Shown here one piece after another: positions 26,493-35,475 of a stretch of 64,000 bases of DNA. The position numbers and the translations under genes are program-made. The stretch's first letter is position 1; each line of letters starts with the position of its first letter. The notes under the pieces were generated by a model. The model was not told where the DNA came from. It did not search any database and worked only from the letters and a program-made list of their open reading frames with translations. Origin of the DNA: Taishania sp965247975 (GTDB taxonomy: Bacteria; Bacteroidota; Bacteroidia; Flavobacteriales_D; Crocinitomicaceae); the NCBI GenBank assembly GCA_965247975.1, contig OZ252050.1:2914001-2978000 (forward strand). Direction: 5' to 3'.

Positions 26493-28568
26493 ATGAAAAA
26501 GATTTTTATAACCTTTGGTTTTCTTGCACCTCTTTTCTTGTTTGGACAAGTTGACCGATCAATAGTTCCAATGCCTGGAAAGGCGCCATCTATCAACATC
26601 AAAGATTCTGAAGTATTTAAAACTGCCAATGGCATGACGGTTGTTCTTTCGGAGAATCACAAATTACCTCGTGTAACTTTTGATTTAGTTATGGGTTCTG
26701 GACCAGCATTGGAAGGAAACAAAGCTGGATTATCCTACATTGCTGGAGAATTGGTCATGAGTGGCACAAGCACAATGTCGAAAGATGAGTTAGATGCAAA
26801 AATTGGCTACATCGGAGCGACGTTGGCTGCAAGCGATAATTCATTGACACTTTCTTGCTTGACAAAACACATGCCTGTTGGACTTGGATTAATGTCGGAT
26901 GTATTGCTTAATGCGAATTTTCCACAAAGCGAGTTCGAACGAATTGTAAAACAAAATGAATCAAATTTGTTGTATGTAAAATCGGATCCTACTTCGATGG
27001 GCGATAATGTGGCTCGCAAAACGACATTCCCGAATCATCCTTTTGGTGAAGTAATGACCGAGGAAAGTTTGAAAAACATCACACTAGAAGATGTTAAGAA
27101 TTACTACAAATCAAAATTTGTTGCCGATGGAAGTTATTTAGTGATTGTTGGCGATATTACGCGCGCCGAAGCTGAAAAAGTAGTTGATACTTATTTTGCG
27201 AAATGGACTGGAAAAATGGCTACAAAGCAAGAATACAAAATGCCCACTAAAAACAGTGGAAATCGTGTGATTTTCGTGAACAAACCAGGAGCTGTTCAAT
27301 CGTACATTCAAGTAACGTTTCCTACGAATATTGTTCCAGGAGCTGCAGACCAAATTCCGTTGACAGTAATGAATGGAATATTAGGTGGTGGAAGTTTCGG
27401 AAATCGTTTGACTCAAAATTTACGAGAAGACAAAGCATATACGTATGGTTGCCGTTCTTCGTTCGACATTCAGCGAGAAGGTTCGTATTTCAGTGCAGGT
27501 GGAAATTTCAGAAATGAAGTTACGGACAGTGCGATTGTACAAATGTTGTATGAAATTGACCACATGTCTGATGGCTATGTGAAAGATGAAGAATTGAAAC
27601 AAACCAAAGCATCGATGGCTGGAGGTTTTGCACGTTCCTTGGAAAGTCCTGCAACGGTTGCTCGATTTGCATTAAACATCATTCAAAACAAATTAAGCAG
27701 TGATTATTACCAAACCTATTTGACAAAATTGGATGCTGTTTCGAAAGACGACGTTTTGAATATGTCTCAAAAATATTTGTTTGCGAAAAATTGCAATATT
27801 ATTGTAGTTGGAAACGAGGCTGTTCTTGCGAAAATTGAGCAGTTTGATGCTGACGGGAAAATCGAGAAAATGGATGCGTTTGGCAACGAGGTGAAAGAAA
27901 TTGCACCTGCCGACATTTCTGCGGATGACCTGTTGAAAAAATACACGTATGCTGTAACTCAAGCCACTTCTGATAAAGCGGTTGCGAAAAAACTGAAAAA
28001 AGTAAAATCAGTTTCTCAAAAATTCGATTTCAAAATGTCGCAAGTACCTTTCCCTATTCAATCAACTACGTTTTGGGCTGCACCAAACAGCGAAGGAATG
28101 AAATTAGAAGGTGGCGGAATGGTTGTTCAACAATCTTATTTTGATGGCAAAGAAGGTTCAGAAACCTCTCCAGCTGGTGCGACAAAACTTTCAGCAGAAG
28201 AAATTGCCTCTAAAAACAAATCGATGGGCCTATTTCCTGAAATGAATTACAAAACTTCAGGCATGGTCTATGAGTTGTTGGGCATTGAAAATCAAAATGG
28301 TACAAACATGTATGTGCTGAAAACAAATGACGGAAAAACGGAGTCATTTGACTACTTCGACACAAAAACGTTTATGAAGCTGAAATCATACAAAATCACT
28401 CAAACGGAAGAAGGTCCGCAAGAAAGCACTACGGTTTATAGCGATTACAAAGCTGTGAACGGGATTTTGTTTCCACATAAAATGACCATCGCCTTTGGTG
28501 AAATGGCTATGAATGGGGAGGCGAAAGAAATTCTTTTTAATATCGGAGCTTTGACTGATTTCAAATAA
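26493..28568 (+). CDS. M16-family partner lacking zinc site, with extra C-terminal domain
   Basis: 691 residues, signal peptide ending near LFGQ (residue 19). The M16 fold is visible (NGMTVVLSENHKLPRVTFDL, later GGGSFGNRLTQNLREDKAYTYG), but the position of HXXEH is occupied by AGELV in YIAGELVMSG, so it cannot bind zinc. This is the pattern of the regulatory half of heterodimeric M16 proteases. About 190 extra residues at the C-terminus resemble LolA-like or lipoprotein-sorting-like domains (YKAVNGILFPHKMTIAFGEM), absent from standard partners. With the gene before it, it should form a periplasmic two-subunit protease. Confidence 0.88.
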   Translation: MKKIFITFGFLAPLFLFGQVDRSIVPMPGKAPSINIKDSEVFKTANGMTVVLSENHKLPRVTFDLVMGSGPALEGNKAGLSYIAGELVMSGTSTMSKDELDAKIGYIGATLAASDNSLTLSCLTKHMPVGLGLMSDVLLNANFPQSEFERIVKQNESNLLYVKSDPTSMGDNVARKTTFPNHPFGEVMTEESLKNITLEDVKNYYKSKFVADGSYLVIVGDITRAEAEKVVDTYFAKWTGKMATKQEYKMPTKNSGNRVIFVNKPGAVQSYIQVTFPTNIVPGAADQIPLTVMNGILGGGSFGNRLTQNLREDKAYTYGCRSSFDIQREGSYFSAGGNFRNEVTDSAIVQMLYEIDHMSDGYVKDEELKQTKASMAGGFARSLESPATVARFALNIIQNKLSSDYYQTYLTKLDAVSKDDVLNMSQKYLFAKNCNIIVVGNEAVLAKIEQFDADGKIEKMDAFGNEVKEIAPADISADDLLKKYTYAVTQATSDKAVAKKLKKVKSVSQKFDFKMSQVPFPIQSTTFWAAPNSEGMKLEGGGMVVQQSYFDGKEGSETSPAGATKLSAEEIASKNKSMGLFPEMNYKTSGMVYELLGIENQNGTNMYVLKTNDGKTESFDYFDTKTFMKLKSYKITQTEEGPQESTTVYSDYKAVNGILFPHKMTIAFGEMAMNGEAKEILFNIGALTDFK

Positions 28569-28571
28569 TCT

Positions 28572-28694
28572 TAAGACCGTTGCAAAATCGCCAACTCATC
28601 GTTAGTACGAAAATTTAACTCAATCATTAACATCTGGTTAACTTAATCGTTAAATTTTCGAAAGCCTCGATTTGACAATTTTGGAACGGTCTTA
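28572..28694. repeat. Long imperfect inverted repeat after M16 operon
   Basis: TAAGACCGTT (28572-28581) pairs with AACGGTCTTA (28685-28694); CAAAAT (28583-28588) with ATTTTG (28678-28683); and CGAAAATTTAAC (28608-28619) with GTTAAATTTTCG (28649-28660). GTTAA/TTAAC pairs lie in the centre. The whole 123 bp can fold into one long hairpin. It contains no gene. It may be a MITE-like remnant or a structured 3' UTR. Confidence 0.6.
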
Positions 28695-28716
28695 TATTGA
28701 TTCAATTAGTAACTAG

Positions 28717-28745
28717 AAGCGTTTCAGAAATGAAACGCTTTTTTT
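28717..28745 (+). terminator. Rho-independent terminator
   Basis: AAGCGTTTC (28717-28725) and GAAACGCTT (28732-28740) form a perfect 9-bp stem with a 6-nt loop, followed directly by seven T. It ends transcription from the M16 pair. Confidence 0.9.
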
Positions 28746-28797
28746 GTGACTAGAAAATGTAGGTTTCGATTTCTTGTTGATTTATTATTTTTATCCC

Positions 28798-29343
28798 ATG
28801 AGTTCAAAACAATTCCCCATTCTCCAAACCAATCGACTACAACTGCGTCAAATTGATCCCTTCGATAATGAAATGATTTTATTTCTTCGTTCAGACGAAA
28901 AAGTGAATGAATTTATCGAGCGTCCGCCAGAGCGCATGACAAAAAACCTGGCTGACGCAAATTCATTTATTGAAAAAATCACCTTGGAATTTGAAACCAA
29001 CCAAAGTTATACATGGGGCATCGCGCTCAAGGATCAATCAACCATTATTGGAAGTATTTGTCTTTGGAACTTTTCAAGCGACCGTAAAACTGCTGAAATT
29101 GGCTACAATTTACATCCAAGCTTTCAAAACAAAGGAATTATGCATGAAGCGGTGTCTGCAATATTGGATTTTGGTTTTTCCACGTTGAAATTGGATAAAA
29201 TGGAAGCATTCACGCAATCCAAAAATGAAGCATCTCAAAAATTATTAATCAAAAGTGGTTTTGTTTTAAATTCGGAACGTTTTGATAAAAACAACGCAAA
29301 AAATGTGGTTTTTGAGTTGGATAAATTTGGTTCGAAATGGTGA
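28798..29343 (+). CDS. GNAT acetyltransferase, RimJ/RimL type
   Basis: ATG 28798 gives the family-typical start (PILQTNRLQLRQID); eight earlier codons are unlikely. The 181-residue protein contains the acetyl-CoA pyrophosphate-binding region AEIGYNLHPSFQNKGIMHEA and the late conserved KNEASQKLLIKSGFVL. It is paralogous in type to the enzyme at 11451-11969 but clearly divergent. Substrate unknown. It is a single gene, bounded upstream by a strong terminator. Confidence 0.85.
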   Translation: MSSKQFPILQTNRLQLRQIDPFDNEMILFLRSDEKVNEFIERPPERMTKNLADANSFIEKITLEFETNQSYTWGIALKDQSTIIGSICLWNFSSDRKTAEIGYNLHPSFQNKGIMHEAVSAILDFGFSTLKLDKMEAFTQSKNEASQKLLIKSGFVLNSERFDKNNAKNVVFELDKFGSKW

Positions 29344-29395
29344 TATTTGGGTTAAAACTCTAAATTAACTGAATCGATTTCACCGTTTTTATTTC

Positions 29396-29433
29396 AAACA
29401 AAAAACCCTGACCATAATCAAAAGCCAGGGTTT
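29396..29433 (-). terminator. Terminator of collagen-like gene
   Basis: On the minus strand AAACCCTG (complement of 29426-29433) pairs with CAGGGTTT (complement of 29403-29410), followed by a T-run. It lies just past the stop at 29455. Confidence 0.8.
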
Positions 29434-29454
29434 CGCATATTCATTTAATGCTAT

Positions 29455-30462
29455 TTAATTAGTTACCATAAACCATCCATTTATGTAATCATTATCATCA
29501 ATAGGAACTACAGAACCATTCTGAATCACAAAACCAACTGTGTAAGTTCCAGCTGCTAATCCTGTAATACAAGCAGAAACTGGAACAGGATTTCTTTCCG
29601 TTCCAATTTCAACAATGCTATATGCGCCGCCAACAAAATTTGTTATTACTCCTGCACCTTGTTGGTACCCCAAACCTACTCGAACACCAGTTGCCGTGCC
29701 CGATGTTGTTGACAAAGGAGCGCTTGCACAACCGCAGATTTTTTGCCCAGCTGTGATCGTTACAGATTGAGTTGGACCTGCGAACACATAAGCCAATGCA
29801 CTTCCAGTTATTGGTCCACCCAAGTATCCATTAATGTTTGAAATACTTGTTATACCTTGGGCTCCTGTTGCTCCCGCAGGACCTTGAGCTCCTGTCGCTC
29901 CAGCTGGTCCTTGAGCTCCTGTTGCACCAACGGGTCCTTGAGCTCCTGTTGCTCCTGTCGCACCATCTGCTCCTGCAGGTCCCATTGGACCAGTTGGGCC
30001 TATTGGGCCAGCAGCACCATCTGAGCCTGCCGGACCTGCTGGACCTTGAGGTCCTGGTGTACCTGAAGTTTCAGCATAAAGCGCATAAGGCACACTCATC
30101 ATCTCAGTCGTTCCAATGATAGTATAATTTGTGCCACCGGTTGGATCTGTTTCCGATTTTAAAAAATATGGTCCGTTTCCCCAATCAATGGTTGCCATGT
30201 CTCCTGAGACAACAGTTCCCTCACCAATTTTCATACTTAGTAAACCATTTGCATTTGTGTTCACTGTTTGTGTTTCCACGTAAACTGCTGTACCAGATGC
30301 AGATCCTTGAAGTAAACTAATTCTAATACCAACAGCTGAAGAAACTACTAATGTTCCAGAAGTATTCCGAACAACTGCTTGATAACTAAACTTTTGTGGC
30401 GCTTGCGCAAATAAAGTTGCTCCACAAAGTAACATTCCACATAAGAGTAATTTTGTTTTCAT
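29455..30462 (-). CDS. Exported collagen-like protein with globular head
   Basis: 335 residues with a signal peptide (MKTKLLLCGMLLCGATLFAQ). Residues 22-130 match a domain common in Bacteroidota surface proteins (KFSYQAVVRNTSG at the start, MSVPYALYAETSG at the end). Residues 134-203 are uninterrupted Gly-X-Y triplets, about 23 of them, including tandem copies of GATGAQGPA, and should form a collagen triple helix. The remainder (about 205-335) is a beta-rich globular domain likely to trimerise. No T9SS sorting domain is visible, so the attachment route is unclear. The repetitive DNA encoding the nonapeptide is prone to length change. It probably forms a stalk-and-head surface trimer. Confidence 0.85.
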   Translation of the reverse strand: MKTKLLLCGMLLCGATLFAQAPQKFSYQAVVRNTSGTLVVSSAVGIRISLLQGSASGTAVYVETQTVNTNANGLLSMKIGEGTVVSGDMATIDWGNGPYFLKSETDPTGGTNYTIIGTTEMMSVPYALYAETSGTPGPQGPAGPAGSDGAAGPIGPTGPMGPAGADGATGATGAQGPVGATGAQGPAGATGAQGPAGATGAQGITSISNINGYLGGPITGSALAYVFAGPTQSVTITAGQKICGCASAPLSTTSGTATGVRVGLGYQQGAGVITNFVGGAYSIVEIGTERNPVPVSACITGLAAGTYTVGFVIQNGSVVPIDDNDYINGWFMVTN

Positions 30463-30524
30463 AATTTAATTTTTTAGTGATTCTATTTTAGATTAGTACA
30501 AACAATATGGAGAATATAGTTGAT

Positions 30525-31007
30525 CTAATTTTTTATTAATTGATATGATCCAACCACTTTGCCTACCTTGTAAAAGTTCAAAAAGTAGTTCGAACGAGCC
30601 AAGTTATTCATGTCCAGTCGCTCTTGCGATGCATTTACATTTTGTGCTTGGATTAATTTACCATTTACATCGGTTAAAACCATGGATAAACCGTCAATCT
30701 CCTGTTCCTTAAAGTCAACTGTCAATTCGGTTTGAACTGGATTAGGGAAAATATCGACACTAAACATGAGCAATTGTTCATCCGTACTGAGTGAAAAGAA
30801 TTCGATAGGCTGTTGCACTCCTTCATTTACCGAACCGTTAGTTCCAGTATGAGAAAGATAAACCACTTGTCCTATGGAATAACTAACGCTACTTCCTCCT
30901 CCACCTGCAATGTTTCCTCCTCCTGCATTCAATGATTCTTGGGAGTGAACAACGCTTATGGAAAAACCGAACATAAATAAAAGAGCTAAGCTAAATTTCG
31001 TTTTCAT
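30525..31007 (-). CDS. Small T9SS-sorted exported protein
   Basis: 160 residues. Signal peptide ending near VVHSQ (residue 23); a glycine-rich segment (GGGNIAGGGGSSVSYSIGQ) leads into SIGQVVYLSHTGTNGSVNEGVQQPIEFF, a motif often seen before sorting domains. The rest is a type A T9SS C-terminal domain with VDIFPNPVQTELTV and a degenerate terminal GSYQLIKN. The cargo part is only about 55 residues, so this may be a small structural protein. It lies 62 bp upstream of the collagen-like gene on the same strand and may be co-expressed with it. Confidence 0.8.
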   Translation of the reverse strand: MKTKFSLALLFMFGFSISVVHSQESLNAGGGNIAGGGGSSVSYSIGQVVYLSHTGTNGSVNEGVQQPIEFFSLSTDEQLLMFSVDIFPNPVQTELTVDFKEQEIDGLSMVLTDVNGKLIQAQNVNASQERLDMNNLARSNYFLNFYKVGKVVGSYQLIKN

Positions 31008-31277
31008 TCGTTTGCTTTTTATAAATAATAGTGTCCGAATGTATAAATAAAAAATGAAAACACCAAAGGAAATAGGGTGATATTTTGTTCAACAGCATTT
31101 TGAGTTTTGCTTATATCGAATTAATCAACTGTTTAAAAATTAATTCGTTGTGGCAAATTAAAAAACAAAAAAGTGCATTAATAAAAGGAATTCTAGCCTT
31201 TTGGTTCAACTAAAATTCTTTTGGCAACAAATAGTTTAAAATGGATTTATTAAATGATGAAAAAGTTGGTCACTTTT

Positions 31278-32624
31278 TTAATTAATTCCATACCTCCATC
31301 CTATTCCACCTCCAAATAACCATGGTTTTTTATCGGCAAAATCCCAATTTAGGTGATTCTGAAAGGTTTTTCCGACAGATCCAAACACAAAGAGGCTTGA
31401 TTTTTTCATGCGGTAATGAAATTCTGGACGAAGACTCACTTGAAATCCAAATTTGTTAAATTCTGGCTCTGATAGAGAATCTTGATTGTATGATTGACGG
31501 AATTTCCCGAAGGACATTTCTCCGAACAGCGAAGTTTGAACAAAAAAGTTCTTTCTGTCCAAAATGTGATAGGTCAATCCAATTGGAACAAGGACTGAGT
31601 TGATTTTAAAATCTTGTTTCCCTTCTTTTTTATCGTAGAAATAAGCTGTGGGAACTAAAGATGACGCTTCAACCAAACTATCCTTCGTGAAAACTGTTCC
31701 CGTTTGAGAAATTTGAGTGTATTTATAGCCAATTCCAAGCAGTAAATGAAATCTGCCATCAAGAACTTTGGTTGCTTCCAGTTTCCCATAAAATGCATTC
31801 AATTCCACATTTGCAAATTCATACTTCTGGTTTTGATTTCCTTCCATGGAGTTTGGAATTCTTGTTGAACCTTTTCCTGCTTCAAATCCCACAACACCTG
31901 CAATTGCCCGATGAGCTGCCAACCAAGATTTCTTGCGATTCGGAACTTCTGGAACGATTGTATTTGTTTTCGGATCCAAAACTTGAGTTTTGGTAGTATC
32001 TTTCGGTAATTCCATCATCAAAGAATCACCTGAACCATTTTTTATTTCTTTCGTTTCGCTTAAATCTTCGTCTTGAGGATTCGGTGCATCACGTAATATT
32101 GGCTCAACAGCAACAGGCTCATTATTCCCATTTTGTTGAATAGGAATGAGTTGTTTTGGAGAATGGGAATTATTTAGATGATTCAACTTGTTAGGATCAA
32201 TAGATTTATATGCTGCCGCACTCACTTTTCCTTTTGAAATTTTGGAAGAAGTGATAGCATTTAATTTGTCTTCTTTTGACTGATTATGGATTCTTTTCTT
32301 ATCCAATTTGGATTCTATTTGAGCTGAATTATTCGCTTTAGCAGTCAACGAATCAGTGATTTTTTTCTCTTTAAGATTTTCAGCTAATTGTTTGTTTGAT
32401 GAATTATATTTCTTCGAATCGTTACCAATTGTGTTGATATACCCCACATATCCAAGAACTCCGAAAGCCACAACTAACGGAAAGAACCAAATCAACAAGC
32501 GTTTTTTGCGTTTTGGTTGCGCAATTTGAGCATCAATCAGTTGCTTGACAGATGAATCAGGAGTCATTTCAAATTCATGGAATGTATCCTGAAACAAATG
32601 ATCTATTTCGTCAAATTCTTTCAT
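31278..32624 (-). CDS. Anti-sigma-like protein fused to outer-membrane-barrel-like domain
   Basis: 448 residues. The N-terminus (1-40) is a short cytoplasmic helical segment; a transmembrane helix follows at about 42-62 (RLLIWFFPLVVAFGVLGYVGYI). A low-complexity Lys/Asn/Ser linker spans about 65-225. The C-terminal 200 residues resemble an outer-membrane beta-barrel of the PorT/OMP_b-brl type, with alternating strands, SVLVPIGLTYHILDRKNFFVQ, and final GGGIGWRYGIN. The gene starts inside the end of an ECF sigma gene (14-bp overlap), so it probably controls that factor. An inner-membrane anchor joined by a disordered tether to a barrel-like domain could link envelope state to sigma activity. 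Confidence 0.65.
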   Translation of the reverse strand: MKEFDEIDHLFQDTFHEFEMTPDSSVKQLIDAQIAQPKRKKRLLIWFFPLVVAFGVLGYVGYINTIGNDSKKYNSSNKQLAENLKEKKITDSLTAKANNSAQIESKLDKKRIHNQSKEDKLNAITSSKISKGKVSAAAYKSIDPNKLNHLNNSHSPKQLIPIQQNGNNEPVAVEPILRDAPNPQDEDLSETKEIKNGSGDSLMMELPKDTTKTQVLDPKTNTIVPEVPNRKKSWLAAHRAIAGVVGFEAGKGSTRIPNSMEGNQNQKYEFANVELNAFYGKLEATKVLDGRFHLLLGIGYKYTQISQTGTVFTKDSLVEASSLVPTAYFYDKKEGKQDFKINSVLVPIGLTYHILDRKNFFVQTSLFGEMSFGKFRQSYNQDSLSEPEFNKFGFQVSLRPEFHYRMKKSSLFVFGSVGKTFQNHLNWDFADKKPWLFGGGIGWRYGIN

Positions 32625-33147
32625 CCTTCAATTCCTTTTCTAGTTTATTTTTAATCCAATTTTTCGCCTTTGCCAATTGCGATTTTGATGTTCCTTCTGA
32701 AATCTCGAGATAATCCGCAATTTCTTTGTGGGTCAAGCCATCCAACACGTACATGTTGAACACAGCTCTGTATCCGTCTGGTAATTCGGAGAGCATTTTT
32801 AATAATTTCTCCTTCATACTAGCAGTCGAAATGGGTGCTTCTTCTTCTTGAATGGTTTCAAAAAAAGCATCATTTTCTTGGAGAACCAATCGCTTTTGCT
32901 TTCTCAAAAAATTAATGGCTGTTCGAATTGTGATTGTTTTTATCCAAGGACCAAGTTCTTTCGTTGGATCCATTTTCTTTCTGTGCTCAAAGACTTTCAC
33001 AAAGGATTCCTGTAGTACTTCTTGCGCGTCGTCCTTACAATTTGTATAGCGCCTGCAAATTCCAAACATGGCGGGAGCATAACGTGCATACACACAATCA
33101 AATGCTTTTTTATCACCATCAATAAAATCTACAATATCAAAATCCAT
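32611..33147 (-). CDS. ECF-family RNA polymerase sigma factor
   Basis: 178 residues. Sigma region 2 is seen as FDCVYARYAPAMFGICRRY with the acidic CKDDAQEVLQESFVKVFEH, the melting motif as LGPWIKTITIRTAINFLRK, and region 4 as GYRAVFNMYVLDGLTHKEIA with SEGTSKSQLAKAKNW. It is most like the Bacteroidota ECF group paired with atypical anti-sigmas. The following gene overlaps it by 14 bp, so the two are translated together. The promoter lies in the 80-bp gap to the next gene on the right. Confidence 0.92.
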   Translation of the reverse strand: MDFDIVDFIDGDKKAFDCVYARYAPAMFGICRRYTNCKDDAQEVLQESFVKVFEHRKKMDPTKELGPWIKTITIRTAINFLRKQKRLVLQENDAFFETIQEEEAPISTASMKEKLLKMLSELPDGYRAVFNMYVLDGLTHKEIADYLEISEGTSKSQLAKAKNWIKNKLEKELKDERI

Positions 33148-33226
33148 TTGAAAAATTTATTTCCAGTTCTGTTTAAAATAAATGAAACTAGAAATTTTGG
33201 AACAAAAAATCCTTATTTTTTTCGCT

Positions 33227-33646
33227 TTAGCGCACGAATCTTAAGCTAAATCCATCCATTATGACTTGATCTGCTCCAATGTCTAAGGTATCATTCGATA
33301 TCGTTCTAACGCCCATTTGTTCGTTATTCACCGTAATCACCATATCACCGTTTGCATTGCTACTTTCTGAAAATGTATAAGTTCCTGTTGGCAGCGAATA
33401 GTAAATCCCTGAATTGGCATTATTAACAACCACAACACTTGAATCTGGGCTGTTAAACGTCCATAGAATTTCACCTACTTGATACGTTTGATTGATTCCA
33501 ACCAGACCTCCTGTAGCTAAAACCAAATTCCATGTGCCATCGATTTCTTCCGTTTCGGTTGGTGCTGCTGCAGGATATTTTTGTTTCTCACAACTTATAA
33601 CCAATATAAATAAGCATAAGAATGCTATAATGTGTTTCGTTTTCAT
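33227..33646 (-). CDS. Lipocalin-like lipoprotein
   Basis: 139 residues with lipobox LVISC (lipidated Cys19). The mature part begins with the lipocalin-like IDGTWNLVLATGG (G-x-W) and has eight or so short strands, ending in IDGFSLRFVR-type text typical of Bacteroidota lipocalin_4 family proteins. Members bind small hydrophobic ligands or serve as accessory envelope proteins. Lipidation suggests attachment to the outer membrane. No partner is apparent. Confidence 0.7.
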   Translation of the reverse strand: MKTKHIIAFLCLFILVISCEKQKYPAAAPTETEEIDGTWNLVLATGGLVGINQTYQVGEILWTFNSPDSSVVVVNNANSGIYYSLPTGTYTFSESSNANGDMVITVNNEQMGVRTISNDTLDIGADQVIMDGFSLRFVR

Positions 33647-33809
33647 TTCTTTTGTTTTTTAAATGTTTACAGAATAATTATTAAGTTATCGACACTTACA
33701 TCCAATACAATGCTTAAATTTAAAGGTTGCCTGAACAAATGAAGAATTTTATTTTTTTAATTGTTCCGGGAATTAAAAACGTTACAAATTAATACATAAA
33801 AAAGAAAAA

Positions 33810-34466
33810 ATGCTTGATGAATACCATATAAATGTTGCCAAACAACTTCGACAACCAACTGGAGATGAAGCTGAAGAAGTTGGAAAACGAATGAATGAAG
33901 GAAACTTGTTTATGAATCTAGTAACCATCGAAAGTTTGCCTTTAAACTCAAATGACACATTGCTGGAAATTGGCATGGGAAATGGATTTTTTGTGCATCA
34001 TCTATTTGAGCGTCAACCCAATATCACTTATACAGGAATTGATTTTTCAGAAAAAATGATCGAAGCTTCTGAAGCGATGAATGCAGAATTAATCGTCCAT
34101 GGAAAGGTGAAATTTGAACTAGGTGATATTTCAAAAACACATTTCGAAAATCAATCTTTCAATCATATTTTTACGGTAAACACCATTTATTTCTGGGAAA
34201 ATGTGGAAGTAACTTTGAATGAAATCAAACGTATTTTGAAGCCACAAGGAACTTTGACCATTGCCATTCGACCAAAAGAAATTATGGATGCTTTTCCATT
34301 TACGAGACATGGGTTTACAACTTATTCTCCCGAAGATTTAGCAGTACTTTTAGCTGAATATGGTTTTAATATCAATAAGATTCATGTGCAAGAAGAAGCA
34401 GATTTGGATTTTTTCGGTGAAAAATTAAAAAATGAGTTTGCTGTTATTCAAAGTACGCTTAAGTGA
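33810..34466 (+). CDS. Class I SAM-dependent methyltransferase
   Basis: 218 residues. Motif I is LLEIGMGNGFFVHHL (about residues 51-65), the acidic end of strand 2 is in YTGIDFSEKM, motif post-II reads KFELGDISK, and motif III is IKRILKPQGTLTIAIRPKE. This is the UbiE/Coq5-like layout of small-molecule methyltransferases. The substrate is unknown. It ends 56 bp before the VIT1-like gene on the same strand, with a heptad repeat between. Confidence 0.85.
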   Translation: MLDEYHINVAKQLRQPTGDEAEEVGKRMNEGNLFMNLVTIESLPLNSNDTLLEIGMGNGFFVHHLFERQPNITYTGIDFSEKMIEASEAMNAELIVHGKVKFELGDISKTHFENQSFNHIFTVNTIYFWENVEVTLNEIKRILKPQGTLTIAIRPKEIMDAFPFTRHGFTTYSPEDLAVLLAEYGFNINKIHVQEEADLDFFGEKLKNEFAVIQSTLK

Positions 34467-34468
34467 TA

Positions 34469-34496
34469 AGATGTTGGATGTTGGATATTGGAATTG
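34469..34496. repeat. Degenerate 7-bp tandem array, site 3
   Basis: Four in-register units, AGATGTT GGATGTT GGATATT GGAATTG, begin 3 bp after the methyltransferase stop. The middle pair is identical to that at 23752-23765. Confidence 0.55.
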
Positions 34497-34522
34497 CCGA
34501 TAGGTGAAATTTAGAAATATAC

Positions 34523-35236
34523 ATGACAAATCAAGAAGAAGAATTAGAAATTTATTTGGCGAAACACTACATCCATCGGAGTAATTGGTTGCGAGCGGCG
34601 GTGCTTGGTGCAAATGATGGTATTTTATCTACCGCAAGTTTAGCCATTGGAATTACAGCGGCTAGTACGACAAGAGAACCCATTATTTTCGCAACCGTAG
34701 CTGGTTTGGTAGCTGGTGCTTTGTCCATGGCTGCTGGCGAATACGTTTCAGTAAGTTCTCAAACAGATGTCGAAAAGGCTGATATCAAGCGTGAAATGAA
34801 AGAACTTCATGACATGCCCGAAATTGAAATGCTTCGCTTAGCTGAAATTTATGAAAGTCGCGGATTATCGAAAGAAACCGCACTGCAAGTAGCTAAAGAA
34901 TTAACCGAACACGATGCACTTGGAGCACATATTCGCGATGAATTAGGAATCAATGACATCAGTCAAGCAAAACCCATTCAAGCTGCTTTAGCTTCTGGGT
35001 TTGCATTCTCGGTTGGTGGATTTCTGCCGCTTTTAGCTGTACTTTTTGCACCGCTCTCAACGATAGAATATTCACTTTATGCATTTGCCATCTTTTTCTT
35101 AATTTTGCTAGGAGCAATTGCCGCAAAAGTCGGAGGATCAAATGTTTGGAGAGCTATTTTGCGGATCACATTTTGGGGTACAACCGCCATGGGACTTTCT
35201 GCTCTTGTTGGTTATTTGTTTCATGTGAATGTTTAG
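34523..35236 (+). CDS. VIT1/CCC1-family transporter
   Basis: 237 residues. The signature of the family is present: WLRAAVLGANDGILSTASL at helix 1, then GLVAGALSMAAGEYVSVSSQ at helix 2. A charged cytoplasmic segment with EIEMLRLAEIYESRGLS (the metal-binding domain in plant VIT1) and three further helices follow. Characterised members move Fe(II) or Mn(II) out of the cytoplasm. Topology and length are normal for bacterial members. The physiological metal is inferred from the family. Confidence 0.9.
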   Translation: MTNQEEELEIYLAKHYIHRSNWLRAAVLGANDGILSTASLAIGITAASTTREPIIFATVAGLVAGALSMAAGEYVSVSSQTDVEKADIKREMKELHDMPEIEMLRLAEIYESRGLSKETALQVAKELTEHDALGAHIRDELGINDISQAKPIQAALASGFAFSVGGFLPLLAVLFAPLSTIEYSLYAFAIFFLILLGAIAAKVGGSNVWRAILRITFWGTTAMGLSALVGYLFHVNV

Positions 35237-35343
35237 AGCAGAATGAGAGCGGAGAATGAGAGTGGAGAAGCAATACGACAGCAAACAACGAAAATCTGAG
35301 ACTTAATCCAAGCAACGAAAAACAAAAGCAATTTGTGTAAAAC

Positions 35344-35424
35344 ATGGCAAAAACGAAAACAACTCAGACGAATGAAGATGTGTTTAACTTCATTCAAACT
35401 TTTTCGGATTCGGAACAAAAAAGG
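35344..35424 (+). pseudogene. 5' fragment of DUF1801 gene interrupted by IS110 element
   Basis: ATG 35344 opens 27 codons (MAKTKTTQTNEDVFNFIQTF, then SDSEQKR) that match the N-terminus of DUF1801-domain proteins and then run into the insertion sequence. The reading frame continues exactly at 36782 (T-D-S-L-A-L-I-E-L-M). Removing the element restores an uninterrupted gene of about 140 codons, so the split is by a single clean insertion. Confidence 0.85.
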
Positions 35425-35475
35425 TACTGTTATAAAAACCAAATATTTCTCAAAAATAATTTATTTTTGTTCTAA

